Counted from the stretch's first letter, positions 1 to 10,781 are shown. The stretch: DNA of 64,000 nucleotides from Pseudomonadales bacterium (GCA_022827245.1 JAJDTI010000179.1:1-64000); one strand, 5' to 3'. Notes: generated by a model not told the origin, from the letters alone. Numbers and translations: made by a program.

Positions 1-330
1 AGCCTGCTGATCTACCCCCTGCCCGACTGGGAGGCGCTCCAGGCCCGGCTGCAGAAGATGGCGAACATGCACGCGCCGGTGCGCATTCTGCAACGGCTGC
101 TGATCGGCCACGCGACCGACATGGAGCTCGACGCCAACGGGCGCGTCCTGTTGCCGCAGATGCTGCGGGAACACGCACGGCTCGAACGGAAGCTGGTCGT
201 CGTCGGCCAGGGCAACAAGATCGAAATCTGGAGCGAGGGCAATTGGCAGGAGCGGATGGAGAACTGGCTCGGCGAGGACCTCGAGAGCGCTCTCGAAGAG
301 GTCGGCGATATCGAGGGCCTTTCGATCTAG
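1..330 (+). CDS. mraZ: Transcriptional regulator MraZ, C-terminal part
   Basis: This is the DNA-binding regulator at the head of the dcw cluster. The window opens inside the gene: reading from base 1 gives SLLIYPLPDWEALQ, which matches the middle of MraZ. The second half of the duplicated AbrB-like fold follows, with a GHATDMELDANGRVLLP motif and the VGQGNKIEIWSE segment. MraZ is usually about 150 residues, so roughly the first 40 lie upstream of the window. The TAG stop at 328-330 coincides with the first bases of an inverted-repeat element, which separates mraZ from rsmH by more than 300 bp. The identity is secure; the true C-terminus before the insertion is unknown. Confidence 0.93.
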   Translation, partial: SLLIYPLPDWEALQARLQKMANMHAPVRILQRLLIGHATDMELDANGRVLLPQMLREHARLERKLVVVGQGNKIEIWSEGNWQERMENWLGEDLESALEEVGDIEGLSI

Positions 331-594
331 TGTCGTGTCACGCGTGTTCTGTCGCTTCAGAGTTCGCCCTGCGCGTCAATGCAAGGCGTGGTCCGCAGGG
401 AATATCGAGCATATTGGCAAGGACCACAACGCGGCAGTGGCGCGCAGGGCGATCTCCCGAAGGGCGCGCCCCACGGGGCCTGTGGCTGTGTTGCGCCCCT
501 TGGCAATGGACCCACCATTCCCGGCGGGGAACGCGCCTTGCCACAGACCCCGTGGGACGCGCTGATGCGTCAGAACACGCGTGACACGACACTA
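328..594. mobile_element. MITE-like inverted-repeat element, copy 1
   Basis: This non-coding element has perfect 24-bp terminal inverted repeats. The left end starts TAGTGTCGTGTCACGC at 328 and its exact reverse complement ends at 594. Each end sits in a CTAG tetranucleotide (327-330 and 592-595), which would fit a duplicated CTAG or TA target. The interior is also palindromic: CCCACGGGG-x-CTGTGG near 472 pairs with CCACAG-x-CCCCGTGGG near 540, so the whole element could fold into a long hairpin. A second copy lies at 24812-25099. No transposase is encoded; open frames inside it are not credible genes. It fills the mraZ-rsmH gap. Confidence 0.85.
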
Positions 595-651
595 GTGTCC
601 GCGGCGGGCCCGTGAGCCAACCGGCCGGACCGCGCGGAGGATCGAGCCTGC

Positions 652-1572
652 ATGCGTCATGTCCCGGTGTTGCTCGAGGAAACGGTGGCGGCCGTGGCCG
701 TCGCCCGTGACGGGACGTTCGTTGATGCGACCTACGGCGACGGCGGTCATAGCCGCCGGCTGCTCGAGCACCTCGGGCCGGCGGCGCGCCTGCTCGTCCT
801 CGACCGCGACGAAGACGCCGTCGCGGACGGCCGGGAGCTGGCCGCCCGCGACCCCAGGGTTCGGGTCCGCCAGGCCCCGTTCTCCCGCATCGGCGACGTG
901 GCGCGGGACGAGCGGCTGCCGTCCCTGAACGGCGTCGTCATGGACATCGGCGTCTCCTCCCGCCAGCTCGACACGGCCGAGCGCGGCTTCAGCTTCCTCC
1001 GCGACGGGCCCCTCGACATGCGCATGGACCGCGGGCAGGGGGTCACGGCGGCGCAGTGGCTTAACTCGGCCGACGTGCCCGAGCTGGCTGAAGTCTTCCG
1101 CCGCTACGGCGAGGAACCGGAGGCCAGGCGCATCGCCCGCGCGGTGGTCGCGCGACGGCCGCTCGAGCGGACCGGGGACCTGGTCGCCGCGATCGAGACC
1201 GTGCGACCTGGCCCGCGCGACGGCTCCCATTCCGCGACCCGCGTCTTCCAGGCGGTCCGCATCCACGTCAACGACGAACTCGACGAACTCGACACCGGCC
1301 TGGACGCCGCCTTCGCTGCGCTGGCTACGGGCGGTCGTCTCGCCGTCATCACGTTCCACAGTCTCGAGCACCGCATGGTGCGCCGACGTTTCCGCGGCTG
1401 GAGCCAGGGCGAGCCCCTGCCCCGCCGGCTGCCCACCCGCGACCCCGCGCGCAGCAGCGCCCGCATGATCGTCCGGCGCGCGCGCCCCTCCGCAGCCGAG
1501 GTCGCCGCCAATCCCCGCGCGCGCAGCGCCATGCTGCAGGTCGTCGAGAAGACCGGGGCCACGGGATCATGA
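652..1572 (+). CDS. rsmH: 16S rRNA (cytosine1402-N4)-methyltransferase RsmH
   Basis: RsmH (MraW) uses SAM to methylate N4 of C1402 in 16S rRNA in the cytoplasm. The 306-residue product opens with MRHVPVLLEETV and has the SAM-binding DATYGDGGHS motif (about residues 26-35). The family segments GVSSRQLD, FSFLRDGPLDMRMD and the C-terminal ITFHSLEHRMV follow. A good ribosome site (GGAGG, about 639-644) precedes the ATG. The promoter must lie in or after the inserted repeat, or the gene is read through from mraZ. Its 3' end overlaps ftsL by 4 bp (ATGA). Confidence 0.97.
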   Translation: MRHVPVLLEETVAAVAVARDGTFVDATYGDGGHSRRLLEHLGPAARLLVLDRDEDAVADGRELAARDPRVRVRQAPFSRIGDVARDERLPSLNGVVMDIGVSSRQLDTAERGFSFLRDGPLDMRMDRGQGVTAAQWLNSADVPELAEVFRRYGEEPEARRIARAVVARRPLERTGDLVAAIETVRPGPRDGSHSATRVFQAVRIHVNDELDELDTGLDAAFAALATGGRLAVITFHSLEHRMVRRRFRGWSQGEPLPRRLPTRDPARSSARMIVRRARPSAAEVAANPRARSAMLQVVEKTGATGS

Positions 1573-1856
1573 CGGTCGAGTTCGCGAACGTCCTGCGCCG
1601 GTGGGCTTTGGTCTTCGCCGTCTGCACCGGCGCCGCCGCGTCCGGCATCCAGGTGGCCTCGCATGCCCAGGAAACGCGCGGCTCCTTCGTCCGGTTGACC
1701 GAAGTGCAGCAGCAGCGCGACGCCCTGCTCGCGGAGTACAGCCGCCTGCTTCTCGAGCGGGCCACCCTGTCGAGCTATCGGCACGTCGGCGAGACGGCCC
1801 GTGCACGCCTGTCGATGCGCTTCCCCGAGGACGTGACCACGGTGGTGCGGCGATGA
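1569..1856 (+). CDS. ftsL: Cell division protein FtsL
   Basis: FtsL is a small bitopic divisome protein that works with FtsB and FtsQ to activate FtsWI. The 95-residue product has a short cytoplasmic start, one hydrophobic segment (about residues 12-28) and a periplasmic coiled coil rich in Q, R, E and L (about 38-70). Sequence conservation is naturally low in this family, so the call rests on size, topology and position between rsmH and ftsI. It overlaps both neighbours by 4 bp, which suggests translational coupling. Confidence 0.92.
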   Translation: MTVEFANVLRRWALVFAVCTGAAASGIQVASHAQETRGSFVRLTEVQQQRDALLAEYSRLLLERATLSSYRHVGETARARLSMRFPEDVTTVVRR

Positions 1857-3613
1857 GCTGGCGCCACAAGCTGTTTGCCGGACTGTTCGTGGTGGGGGCC
1901 GTGGCCCTGATCGGGCGGGTCGGGCACCTGGCCGTAGCCGAGCGCGACTTCCTGAAGAAGCAGGGCGAGGCCCGCGCGGTGCGGGTGGTGCCCATCCCGG
2001 TGCATCGGGGCATCATCTACGACCGCCACGGCGAGCCGCTCGCCGTCAGCACACCCGTCTACTCGGTCTGGACGGACCCCGGGTGGACGCCGATCCCCGC
2101 CGCGCGCTACGCGGAGCTCGCCGCAGCGCTGGAACTTCCCGCCGGCCGCGTGTCGCGCCTGCTCGAACGCAACGCCGGCAGCCGCTTCGCCTACCTGAAG
2201 CGGCACGTCGACCCGGCCACTGCGGAGCGCGTCCGCGCGCTCGACATCGCCGGCGTCCGGTTCCGGCGGGAATACCGAAGGTTCTACCCTGCCGCGGAAA
2301 CGACCGCCCACGTGGTCGGCATGACCAACATCGACGACGCCGGTCAGGAAGGGGTCGAGCTGGTGCTCGACGCCTTCCTGCGGGGCGCGCCCGGCGAGAA
2401 ACGCGTGCTGCGCGACCGCAACGGACGCGCGGTGAAGGACCTGGCCTATCTGCGCGCTCCGGAGTTCGGCAAGGACGTGATGCTGAGCCTCGATCTCAGG
2501 CTGCAGTTCTTCGCCTACAAGGAGCTGAAGTCGGCCGTCGAGCACAACCGGGCGAAGTCCGGCGCCCTGGTGATGCTGGACGTCGCCACCGGGGAAGTGC
2601 TGGCGATGGCCAACCAGCCGTCGTACAACCCCAACAACCCCGTCGACCGCGGCTCGCCGGGCATGCGTAACCGCGCCGTCACCGACACCTACGAGCCGGG
2701 CTCCACGATCAAGCCCCTGTCCGTGCTGGCCGCCCTCGAGAGCGGCCGCTACTTCCCGGACACGCCGGTGGACACCGCCCCCGGCTACGTCCGCATCGGG
2801 AGCAAGCTCATCGAGGACCCGAGCAACCGCGGGCTCCTGACCCTCGCCGAGGTGCTGGCGAAGTCGAGCCAGGTCGGGATGACCAAGGTCGCGCTGGATC
2901 TCCCGGAGCACGCGATATTCGACGTCGCCGCGCGTGCCGGACTCGGCGAGGTGCCCGGCACGCACCTGCCCGGGGAGACGGTGGGCGTCTTCACGTCCCG
3001 CGACCTCGACAAGGACATCGGACGCGCCACCCTGGCGTTCGGCTACGGCCTGACGGTCACCCCCCTGCAACTCGCCCGCACGTACCTGACCCTCGCCACC
3101 GGAGGCGTGCGCCGGCCGGTCAGCGTCATTCGCGAAGCGGCCGCGCCGCCGAGCGAGCGGGTGTTCGACGCACGGGACGTACGCGACCTGTCGCGCATGA
3201 TGGAGCGGGTCGCCACCACCCAGGGAACCGCTCCGCTCGCACGCGTCGCCGGCTACCGGGTCGTCGGCAAGACCGGCACCACGCGCAAGGTGTCGCCGAT
3301 CGGGTACGACGACTCGCGGCACGTCGCGCTGTTCGCGGGCTATGCCCCCGCGCACCGGCCCCGGATCGTCGTGGTCGTCGTCATCGACGAGCCGGCGGCC
3401 GGCGCAATCGGGGGCGGCAGCGTGGCGGCCCCGGTCTTCTCCCGGGTCGTGGCGCGCGCACTGCGCATCCTCGGCGTGGCCCCCGAAGGGTCACGCGCCA
3501 TCGCGGGAGCGGCGCCGACACGCGACGCCCCACACGACTCGCCACAAGACTCTCCACAAGAAAGGGCGCGGCCGGAACCGAACCCCGTCGCCGGCCCGCG
3601 GACGCTCGCATGA
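1853..3613 (+). CDS. ftsI: Peptidoglycan D,D-transpeptidase FtsI (PBP3)
   Basis: FtsI crosslinks septal peptidoglycan in the periplasm with FtsW. The ATG at 1853 overlaps the ftsL stop and gives 586 residues with an N-terminal membrane anchor (about residues 5-25), a PBP dimerisation domain (RGIIYDRHGEPLAVS) and a C-terminal transpeptidase domain. The catalytic serine is in STIK (Ser284, Lys287) and the third motif is KTGT (Lys473). The second motif, normally SxN, reads SSQ at 338-340, which is worth checking. The C-terminal tail is Pro/Asp/Ser-rich with short repeats (HDSPQDSPQE). An open frame extends upstream to 1601 but lacks FtsI homology. Confidence 0.97.
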   Translation: MSWRHKLFAGLFVVGAVALIGRVGHLAVAERDFLKKQGEARAVRVVPIPVHRGIIYDRHGEPLAVSTPVYSVWTDPGWTPIPAARYAELAAALELPAGRVSRLLERNAGSRFAYLKRHVDPATAERVRALDIAGVRFRREYRRFYPAAETTAHVVGMTNIDDAGQEGVELVLDAFLRGAPGEKRVLRDRNGRAVKDLAYLRAPEFGKDVMLSLDLRLQFFAYKELKSAVEHNRAKSGALVMLDVATGEVLAMANQPSYNPNNPVDRGSPGMRNRAVTDTYEPGSTIKPLSVLAALESGRYFPDTPVDTAPGYVRIGSKLIEDPSNRGLLTLAEVLAKSSQVGMTKVALDLPEHAIFDVAARAGLGEVPGTHLPGETVGVFTSRDLDKDIGRATLAFGYGLTVTPLQLARTYLTLATGGVRRPVSVIREAAAPPSERVFDARDVRDLSRMMERVATTQGTAPLARVAGYRVVGKTGTTRKVSPIGYDDSRHVALFAGYAPAHRPRIVVVVVIDEPAAGAIGGGSVAAPVFSRVVARALRILGVAPEGSRAIAGAAPTRDAPHDSPQDSPQERARPEPNPVAGPRTLA

Positions 3614-5058
3614 CCCGGGGCAAGTCCCTCCAGCAACTGTGCGGCGCCGGCGGCGACGCCGTCGTGACCGGCCTCGCCGTCGACTCCCGGCGCGTGACGC
3701 CGGGCGACCTGTTCCTGGCGCGCGCGGGCTCGCTGCACGACGCACACGACCACGTCCCGGAGGCCGTGGCCCGCGGCGCGGCGGCCGTCTGCTCCGAGAG
3801 GCCGGTCAGGGCCGGCGTGCCCAACGTGGTGCTGCCCGGACTGCGGACGCGGCTCGGGGCCATCGCCGCCCGCTTCTACGACGACCCGAGCGCCCGGCTC
3901 GAGTGCATCGGCGTGACCGGCACGAACGGCAAGACCTCGATCGCGTGGCTGTGCGCCGCGACCCTGGACCGGACGGCCTTCGTGGGGACCCTGGGCTGGG
4001 GACCGCCGCCCCACCTCTGCCCCACCGCGCTCACCACGGAAGATCCCGTGGTCCTGCAGCGGCGTCTGCGGCGTCTGCTGGACGGCGGCGTGACGCGCGT
4101 CGCGATGGAAGCGAGTTCCCACGCGCTCGACCAGGGACGCGTGGCGGACGTGCGGTTCGACATCGCCGTGCTCTCCAACCTGACCCGCGACCATCTCGAC
4201 TACCACGGCACGATGGAGCGCTATGCGAACGCGAAGCGGAAGCTGTTCGAGACCCCCTCGCTGAGCGCGGCGGTCGTCAACCTGGACGACGCGCTCGGAC
4301 GGGACCTCGCGGAGCAGCCCGCCGTAGAGACGGTCACCTACGGCACGGCCGCCGGCGCGGCCGTGTCCTGGTCCGACCTGGCGTGGCGCCCCGACGGGAT
4401 CGAAGGCCGGTGGCGTTCGCCCTGGGGCAGTGCCCGGTTCCGCCTCCCGTTGCTCGGGGATTTCTCGGTGCACAACGCCGCCGCCGCGCTCTCAACCGCC
4501 TGCGTGCTCGGGGCGAGGATCGACGACGTCGTTGACCGGATGGCCTCGATACCACCGGTGCCGGGACGCATGCAGCCGGTCGCGGCGCCGGGGCCCGGCG
4601 GCCCCACCGTCATCGTGGACTACGCCCACACGCCGGACGCGCTCGGCGCGGCGCTGGCCGCCGCGCGCCGCCACCTGCCCGGCGCGCTCACCTGCGTCTT
4701 CGGGTGCGGAGGAGACCGCGACCGCGGCAAGCGCCCGCTGATGGCGGCCGCGGCGGAGGCGGGGGCGGATGCGGTCGTGCTGACTTCCGACAACCCTCGC
4801 GACGAAGCCCCGGGCGCCATCATCGAGGACACGCTTGCCGGCTTCGACCGGCCGGGCGACGTGACCGTCGAGGTCGACCGCACGCGGGCCGTGCGGCTCG
4901 CGATCGAGGGCGGCGGCGCGGGCGACGTGGTGCTGATCGCCGGCAAGGGCCACGAGGACTACCAGGAGGTCGCGGGCCGCCGCGTCCCGTACAGCGACGT
5001 CGAGGCGGCAAGGGAGGCCCTGGCGGACCGTTCCGGCGTCCCGGGGGAGACGGCCTGA
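3610..5058 (+). CDS. murE: UDP-MurNAc-L-Ala-D-Glu:meso-DAP ligase MurE
   Basis: MurE adds meso-diaminopimelate to UDP-MurNAc-dipeptide in the cytoplasm, using ATP. The 482-residue product has the three Mur ligase domains: a substrate domain with [14 protein letters not shown], an ATP-binding domain with [10 protein letters not shown] (about residues 100-109), and a C-terminal domain. The DNPR motif ([10 protein letters not shown]) is the established marker for meso-DAP rather than lysine. It overlaps ftsI by 4 bp. The gene that normally follows, murF, is absent and mraY starts inside the murE stop (TGATG). Confidence 0.97.
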   Translation: MTRGKSLQQLCGAGGDAVVTGLAVDSRRVTPGDLFLARAGSLHDAHDHVPEAVARGAAAVCSERPVRAGVPNVVLPGLRTRLGAIAARFYDDPSARLECIGVTGTNGKTSIAWLCAATLDRTAFVGTLGWGPPPHLCPTALTTEDPVVLQRRLRRLLDGGVTRVAMEASSHALDQGRVADVRFDIAVLSNLTRDHLDYHGTMERYANAKRKLFETPSLSAAVVNLDDALGRDLAEQPAVETVTYGTAAGAAVSWSDLAWRPDGIEGRWRSPWGSARFRLPLLGDFSVHNAAAALSTACVLGARIDDVVDRMASIPPVPGRMQPVAAPGPGGPTVIVDYAHTPDALGAALAAARRHLPGALTCVFGCGGDRDRGKRPLMAAAAEAGADAVVLTSDNPRDEAPGAIIEDTLAGFDRPGDVTVEVDRTRAVRLAIEGGGAGDVVLIAGKGHEDYQEVAGRRVPYSDVEAAREALADRSGVPGETA

Positions 5059-6140
5059 TGCTGCTCTGGCTGACCGAGTACCTCTCCGGGCACGTCAGCG
5101 GCTTCGGCGTCTTCGGGTACCTGACCTTCCGGACCATGGTGAGCGCCCTGACGGCGCTCGCGATGTCCCTCGTCATCGGCCCGATCATGATCCGCAAGCT
5201 GTCCCACTACCAGATCGGCCAGCCCGTGCGGACCGACGGTCCGGAGACCCATCTCGCCAAGTCCGGCACTCCCACCATGGGGGGCGCCATGATCCTGGTG
5301 ACGATCGCGGTCACCACGCTGCTCTGGGGCGAACTCGGGAACCGGTACGTCTGGATGGCGCTCGCCGTGACGCTGGCGTTCGGCGTCATCGGCTGGTACG
5401 ACGACTACCTCAAGGTCTCCGCCCGGGACTCCCGGGGCCTCCCCGCACGCTGGAAGTTCCTGTGGCAGTCCCTGGCCGGACTGGTCGCCGCGGTCGTGCT
5501 GTACCAGGGCGCCACCACCTCGGCGGAGACCAGCCTCTTCGTCCCCTTCTTCAAGGACGTCGCGGTCCCGCTGGGCGTCGGTTCGGTGGTGCTCACCTGG
5601 CTCATGATCGTCGGCATGAGCAACGCCGTGAACCTGACGGACGGACTCGACGGGCTCGCCATCCTCCCGACCGTCATGGTGAGCGCCGCCCTCGGCTTCA
5701 TTGCGTACCTGGTCGGTCACATCGAGTTCGCCAACTACCTGCAGATCCCGTACGTGGCGGGATCCGGTGAACTCGCGATCTTCTGCGGGGCGATGATCGG
5801 CGCGGGTCTCGGCTTCCTGTGGTTCAACGCGTACCCGGCACAGGTGATCATGGGCGACGTCGGCGCGCTCGCCCTCGGCGCGGCGCTCGGCCTCGTGGCC
5901 TCGATCATCCGCCACGAGGTCGTCCTGCTCATCATGGGCGGCCTGTTCGTCCTCGAGATCGGATCCGTGGTCCTGCAGGTCGCGAGCTTCAAGGCGACCG
6001 GGCGACGCATGTTCCGCATGGCGCCCATCCACCACCACTTCGAACTCAAGGGGTGGCCGGAACCCCGCGTGATCGTGCGCTTCTGGATCATCACGCTGAT
6101 CCTCGTCATCGTCGGCCTGTCGACGCTCAAGCTACGATGA
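5058..6140 (+). CDS. mraY: Phospho-MurNAc-pentapeptide transferase MraY
   Basis: MraY transfers phospho-MurNAc-pentapeptide to undecaprenyl phosphate, making lipid I in the inner membrane. The product is 360 residues, the same length as the E. coli enzyme, with about ten membrane segments. Visible family motifs are GTPTMGG near the N-terminus, WYDDYLK (catalytic Asp pair), [20 protein letters not shown] and the terminal PIHHHFE. The ATG at 5058 overlaps the murE stop. In most Gammaproteobacteria murF would lie between murE and mraY. Confidence 0.97.
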   Translation: MLLWLTEYLSGHVSGFGVFGYLTFRTMVSALTALAMSLVIGPIMIRKLSHYQIGQPVRTDGPETHLAKSGTPTMGGAMILVTIAVTTLLWGELGNRYVWMALAVTLAFGVIGWYDDYLKVSARDSRGLPARWKFLWQSLAGLVAAVVLYQGATTSAETSLFVPFFKDVAVPLGVGSVVLTWLMIVGMSNAVNLTDGLDGLAILPTVMVSAALGFIAYLVGHIEFANYLQIPYVAGSGELAIFCGAMIGAGLGFLWFNAYPAQVIMGDVGALALGAALGLVASIIRHEVVLLIMGGLFVLEIGSVVLQVASFKATGRRMFRMAPIHHHFELKGWPEPRVIVRFWIITLILVIVGLSTLKLR

Positions 6141-7462
6141 ACGCACCGCGCACCCTCGTCCTCGGCCTCGGCATCACGGGCCGCTCCTGCGTCGAGTTCC
6201 TGCACGGCCGGTGCCCCGTGACGGCCTGCGACACGCGTTCCGATCCGCCGTTCGCCGACATCGGGCCGGTCACCAGCGGCGAGGTCCCGCTCGTCCGTCC
6301 GGACGCGGTCGACTACCGCGACTACGACCGCATCGTGGCGAGCCCCGGCGTCGCCCTGACGCATCCGTTCCTGCTCCGGGCGCGTGGCGCCGGGCTCGAC
6401 ATCCTGGGCGACATCGACCTGTTCCTCGCGGAAGCGCGCGCGCCCGTCACGGCCATCACGGGCACGAACGGCAAGAGCACGGTCACCTCGCTGGTGGGCC
6501 TGCTGCTCGATGCCGGACGCGGCGCCACGCGTACCGGGGGCAACCTCGGCGTACCGGCCCTCGACCTGCTCGACGACGGCGCGGAACACTATGTCCTGGA
6601 GCTGTCGAGCTTCCAGCTCGAGCGACTCCACCGGGGCGGTTTCGCGGTCGCCTCGGTCCTGAACGTCAGCAACGACCACCTCGACCGCTATGCGTCCTAC
6701 GACGCCTACGTGCGCGCCAAGCGACGCATCTACCGGGACTGCGGCGCCGCCGTCCACGACGCGGACGATCCGGACACCCGCCCCGGCCGGGACCTGTCCG
6801 GCCAGGACCTACCCGGCATCGCCCTCAACGCCGATCCGAGGTGGCGGCTCACGCGCGAAGACATCGTCCTGGACGGCACTCCCCAACCGATGACGGCCTT
6901 CCAACTGGCCGGGCGGCACAACGCACGCAACCTCCTGGCGGGCGCCGCGATCGCGCACCTGGCCGGCGCGGACCTCGAGCGCTCGAGCGAAGTGCTCCGC
7001 GGCTTCCGCGGCCTGCCGCACCGCTGCGCCCCGGTCGGCCGCATCGGCGCCGTGCGCTTCATCGACGACTCCAAGGCCACCAACGTCAGCGCCTGCGCCG
7101 CCGCCCTGGCGGGCTTCGGGGCCGCGGCGGGCGGCGCCGGCCCGCACGTCGTGCTGATTGCTGGCGGAGACGGCAAGGGCGCCTCGTTCGAGCCGCTCAA
7201 GGGCCCCGCCGCCGCATACGTGCGCCATGCAGTGCTGCTCGGGAAGGACGCCGACCGCCTGGAGCGGACGCTGTCGGGGGTCGTGCCCACGAGCCGCGCA
7301 GGCGACATGGACGAGGCGGTGGTCCGGGCACATCGGCGGGCCCGTGACGGAGACGTCGTGCTGCTTTCCCCAGCGTGCGCGAGCCTCGACATGTTCGAGA
7401 ACTACGAGGCCCGCGGCGCCGCGTTCGCCGCGGCCGTCGCCAGATGCGGGGCCACGGCGTGA
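6137..7462 (+). CDS. murD: UDP-MurNAc-L-alanine:D-glutamate ligase MurD
   Basis: MurD adds D-glutamate to UDP-MurNAc-L-Ala in the cytoplasm. From the ATG at 6137, which overlaps the mraY stop, the product is 441 residues. It has an N-terminal Rossmann-like domain ([11 protein letters not shown]), the ATP-binding loop ITGTNGKST (about residues 112-120), [10 protein letters not shown] and a C-terminal FIDDSKATN motif. Length and motifs fit the family. It overlaps ftsW by 4 bp (GTGA). Confidence 0.96.
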   Translation: MNAPRTLVLGLGITGRSCVEFLHGRCPVTACDTRSDPPFADIGPVTSGEVPLVRPDAVDYRDYDRIVASPGVALTHPFLLRARGAGLDILGDIDLFLAEARAPVTAITGTNGKSTVTSLVGLLLDAGRGATRTGGNLGVPALDLLDDGAEHYVLELSSFQLERLHRGGFAVASVLNVSNDHLDRYASYDAYVRAKRRIYRDCGAAVHDADDPDTRPGRDLSGQDLPGIALNADPRWRLTREDIVLDGTPQPMTAFQLAGRHNARNLLAGAAIAHLAGADLERSSEVLRGFRGLPHRCAPVGRIGAVRFIDDSKATNVSACAAALAGFGAAAGGAGPHVVLIAGGDGKGASFEPLKGPAAAYVRHAVLLGKDADRLERTLSGVVPTSRAGDMDEAVVRAHRRARDGDVVLLSPACASLDMFENYEARGAAFAAAVARCGATA

Positions 7463-8544
7463 CGGACCGGCACGACATGACCCTGCTCCTGACGTGGTTC
7501 TGCCTGCTCGCGACCGGGGTCGTCATGGTGGCGTCCGCCTCGAGCGCCCTGTCGGCCAGCTCCTTCCAGCACCTGCTCAAACACGGCGCGCACGTGCTCG
7601 CCGCCGTGGCGGTGTTCGCCGCCGTCCTGTCCGTCCCGCTGCGTTTCTGGGAAGCGTCGCACCGCTGGTGCATCTTCGCAGCACTCGCGCTCTGCGCCCT
7701 CGTGCTCGTGCCGGGCGTCGGGCACGAGGTGAAAGGGGCGCAACGCTGGATCGACCTCGGGGTCTTCACGATGCAGCCCTCGGAGGTCGCGAAGTTCCTG
7801 GTGACGGTGTACCTCGCGGGCTACCTCGCACGCGTGGGCCCGTCGATACGCGACGCCGGCCCACTTCTGCGGCCCCTGCTCTGGGTCGGCGCCGTGGTGG
7901 TGCTCGTCCTGGTCGAACCGGACTTCGGGACGGCGGTCGTGCTCGCCCTGCTCACCGGCGGCCTGCTCTTTCTGGCCGGGGCGCGGCTGCGTCACTTCCT
8001 GGTCCTCGCGGGGGCCGCCGCCGTCGCTTTCGCCGCCCTCGCCGTCATCGAGCCCTATCGGATGGCACGGCTCGCGTCTTTCCTCGACCCATGGGCCGAG
8101 GCGTTCGGCAGCGGCTATCAGCTAACCCAGGCCGAGATCGCCTTCGGCCGCGCGGAATGGTTCGGACTGGGCCTCGGCGACGGGATACAGAAACTCTTCT
8201 ACCTGCCGGACGCCCACAACGACTTCATCTTCGCGGTGGTTGCGGAGGAACTCGGCATCGTCGGGGCGGCCGGCCTCGTCGCGGCGTTCGTGTTCCTCGT
8301 GCTGCGGCTGCTCTCCATCGGCGGCCGGGCGGCCCGCGAAAACCGCCCGTTCGCCGCCTACCTGGCCTACGGGGCCGCGCTCCTCTTCGCCATCCAGGTC
8401 ACGATCAACGTCGGGGTCAACACCGGCGCCCTGCCTACCAAGGGGCTGACCCTGCCGTTGATCAGCTACGGCGGCAACAGCCTGATCGTCTTCTCCGCCC
8501 TGATCGCGCTCGCCGTACGCGCGCGTTTCGAGGGGCGGCGATGA
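7459..8544 (+). CDS. ftsW: Septal peptidoglycan glycosyltransferase FtsW
   Basis: FtsW is the SEDS-family glycosyltransferase that polymerises lipid II at the septum with FtsI. The GTG at 7459 overlaps the murD stop in the GTGA pattern and gives 361 residues; an in-frame ATG at 7477 is an alternative. The protein is almost entirely hydrophobic, with SEDS signatures such as [39 protein letters not shown] text and [13 protein letters not shown] near the end. murG, which normally follows, is missing; murC begins in the ftsW stop. Confidence 0.95.
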   Translation: MTDRHDMTLLLTWFCLLATGVVMVASASSALSASSFQHLLKHGAHVLAAVAVFAAVLSVPLRFWEASHRWCIFAALALCALVLVPGVGHEVKGAQRWIDLGVFTMQPSEVAKFLVTVYLAGYLARVGPSIRDAGPLLRPLLWVGAVVVLVLVEPDFGTAVVLALLTGGLLFLAGARLRHFLVLAGAAAVAFAALAVIEPYRMARLASFLDPWAEAFGSGYQLTQAEIAFGRAEWFGLGLGDGIQKLFYLPDAHNDFIFAVVAEELGIVGAAGLVAAFVFLVLRLLSIGGRAARENRPFAAYLAYGAALLFAIQVTINVGVNTGALPTKGLTLPLISYGGNSLIVFSALIALAVRARFEGRR

Positions 8545-9974
8545 CCGCCATGGAGCGTCCCATCGCACCGGTCCGGGACGGGCTGCCGGGCATGCGTCGC
8601 GTGAACGCCGTGCACTTCGTCGGCATCGGCGGCGCGGGCATGTGCGGCATCGCCGAGGTGCTGGTCAACCTCGGCTACACCGTCACCGGGTCCGACATGG
8701 CCCGCTCGCCGGCCACGCGGCGCCTCTCCGAGCTCGGCGTACCCGTGGACCTCGGACACGGCGGCGGACGGGCCGCGGATGCGGACGTGGTCGTGACGTC
8801 GAGCGCCATTCGCCCGGAGAACCCGGAGGTCCGCCTGGCGCACGCGCACCGGGTGCCCGTCGTGCCGCGCGCCGAGATGCTCGGCGAACTGATGCGCCAT
8901 CGGCACGGCATCGCCGTCGCCGGGACGCACGGGAAGACGACGACCACGAGCCTGATCACCGCCATCCTGCAGGCGGCCGGCCGGGACCCCACGTTCGTCA
9001 TAGGCGGGCTGCTCTCGAGCGAAGGGCGCGGCGCCGCCCTCGGCGCCGGCCGCTACATCGTGGCGGAAGCGGACGAAAGCGACGCTTCGTTCCTGTATCT
9101 CCAGCCGATGGTCGCGGTGGTCACCAACATCGACCGCGACCACATGGCGACCTACGGCCACGACTTCGAACGGCTGAAGGCCGCGTTCGTGGACTTCGTG
9201 CACCGTCTCCCCTTCTACGGGGTAGCCGTGCTCTGCCTGGACGATCCGCACGTCGAGGCAAGCGCCGGCGATCTCGCGCGGCCCGTGCTCACCTACGGGC
9301 TCCATCCGAACGCGGACTTCCGCGCGGTCGACGTGGACCCGAGCGGTCCGTGCTGGTCGTTCACCGCCATCCGGCCCGGACACGCCGACCTGGCCGTGCG
9401 CCTTCCCCTGCCGGGCATGCACAACGTCCGCAACGCCCTCGCGGCGATCGCCGTCGCCACGGACGACGGCGTGGCCGACGAGCACATCGTCGGCGCCCTC
9501 GGCCGCTTCTCCGGGGTCGACCGGCGCTTCCAGGTCACCGAGTGCTCGGTCGAAGGCGCGCCCGTGACCCTGGTGGACGACTACGGCCACCACCCGACCG
9601 AGGTCCGGGCGGTGATCGAGACGGCACGCCGCGTGTGGCCCGAGCGGCGCCTCGTGATGGTCTACCAGCCGCATCGGTACTCGCGTACGCGCGACCTGTA
9701 CGACGACTTCGTCGCCGTGCTCCCCGAAGTGGACCTGCTCGTCGTCGTCGACGTGTACGCCGCCGGCGAAGAGCCCCTGCCGGGCGCGGACGGACGCGCG
9801 CTCTGCCAGGGCATCCGCCAGCTCGGCGCGCTGAATCCCATCTTCGCCGAGTCCCCGGACGCCGCATGCGAGCTGTTGCCGTCCGTGCTCCGCGACGCCG
9901 ACGTCCTCATCGTGCAGGGCGCGGGCAACGTGAACCAGGTATCCGCGCGGGTGCGAGGCGACGCCGATGGGTAG
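8541..9974 (+). CDS. murC: UDP-N-acetylmuramate:L-alanine ligase MurC
   Basis: MurC attaches the first amino acid, L-alanine, to UDP-MurNAc. The ATG at 8541 gives 477 residues. Motifs visible are [16 protein letters not shown] in the N-terminal domain, the ATP loop [31 protein letters not shown] and [10 protein letters not shown] in the C-terminal domain, all typical of MurC. It overlaps ftsW by 4 bp and ftsQ by 8 bp. murB and ddl, the usual next genes, are absent here. Confidence 0.96.
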   Translation: MTAMERPIAPVRDGLPGMRRVNAVHFVGIGGAGMCGIAEVLVNLGYTVTGSDMARSPATRRLSELGVPVDLGHGGGRAADADVVVTSSAIRPENPEVRLAHAHRVPVVPRAEMLGELMRHRHGIAVAGTHGKTTTTSLITAILQAAGRDPTFVIGGLLSSEGRGAALGAGRYIVAEADESDASFLYLQPMVAVVTNIDRDHMATYGHDFERLKAAFVDFVHRLPFYGVAVLCLDDPHVEASAGDLARPVLTYGLHPNADFRAVDVDPSGPCWSFTAIRPGHADLAVRLPLPGMHNVRNALAAIAVATDDGVADEHIVGALGRFSGVDRRFQVTECSVEGAPVTLVDDYGHHPTEVRAVIETARRVWPERRLVMVYQPHRYSRTRDLYDDFVAVLPEVDLLVVVDVYAAGEEPLPGADGRALCQGIRQLGALNPIFAESPDAACELLPSVLRDADVLIVQGAGNVNQVSARVRGDADG

Positions 9975-10776
9975 AAAGGCCACGTCCACGCGGCGCCGCC
10001 CCGGCGCGACCCGCCGGCGCGCCGTCAACCGGCGCCGGCAACCGCGCCGAGCGGCGCCGCGCAGACCGGTGCTCGCGGTCACGCTGCTGGTCGTGGCGGC
10101 GTTCTTCCTCGCGGGCCTGACCTGGCGGGTGTTGCAGGCCCCCGTCGAGGCGGTGCGAATCGCCGGCGACCTCACCCGGGTCGAGCACGAGGAAGTACGC
10201 GCGGCGGTCGTCGCGACGCTGCAGTCCGCTGTGACCAGCGTCTCGGACATCGCCGAGGCCATCAGGGACCTCGACTGGGCCCGGGACGCCAGCGTCCGGC
10301 GCGTGTGGCCGCAGACGCTGCAGGTCTGGGTCGAGCGCGCCGCCATCACCGCGCGTTGGGGCGAGGATCGTTACCTCACCACCGGCGGCGAGGTCGTCGC
10401 GGCGCCCGAGCCACCGCTCGGGGCGTTGCCCAACCTGTCGGGCACGCTGTCTTCCGGCGCGGAGACGATGCGCGTGTACGAGATGCTGAGCGACCGCCTC
10501 GCCGCCCACGGGATCGGGCTGACGAGCCTCGAGGAGACCGCCCTCGGCGGCTGGCGGCTGACGCTGGACACGGGCGCGACCGTCCTGCTCGGGGCCGACG
10601 ACCTGGCGGGCCGGATCGACCGCGTCCTGGTCGTCTACGAGGATGCCCTGCGCGACCGCGCACACGAGGTCGCGCGGCTCGATGCCCGGTACGGGAGCGG
10701 TGTCGCGGTGCGCTGGCGCGCGGACGGAGAGCGTCCCATGGGCGGCGAGGCCTTGGCCAGGGTGGCGGGGAAGTGA
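9967..10776 (+). CDS. ftsQ: Cell division protein FtsQ
   Basis: FtsQ is a bitopic divisome scaffold that binds FtsL and FtsB. The 269-residue protein has a very Arg-rich cytoplasmic start (residues 3-36), one membrane segment (about 38-53), a POTRA domain ([19 protein letters not shown]) and a beta domain ([21 protein letters not shown]). It overlaps the murC 3' end by 8 bp, and the next gene, ftsA, starts a few bases after its stop. Confidence 0.94.
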   Translation: MGRKATSTRRRPGATRRRAVNRRRQPRRAAPRRPVLAVTLLVVAAFFLAGLTWRVLQAPVEAVRIAGDLTRVEHEEVRAAVVATLQSAVTSVSDIAEAIRDLDWARDASVRRVWPQTLQVWVERAAITARWGEDRYLTTGGEVVAAPEPPLGALPNLSGTLSSGAETMRVYEMLSDRLAAHGIGLTSLEETALGGWRLTLDTGATVLLGADDLAGRIDRVLVVYEDALRDRAHEVARLDARYGSGVAVRWRADGERPMGGEALARVAGK

Positions 10777-10781
10777 CGCCG

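Noticed and set aside
243..615. Several small open frames inside the first inverted-repeat element
   Set aside because: They lie in a palindromic non-coding repeat, differ between the two copies, and lack ribosome sites.
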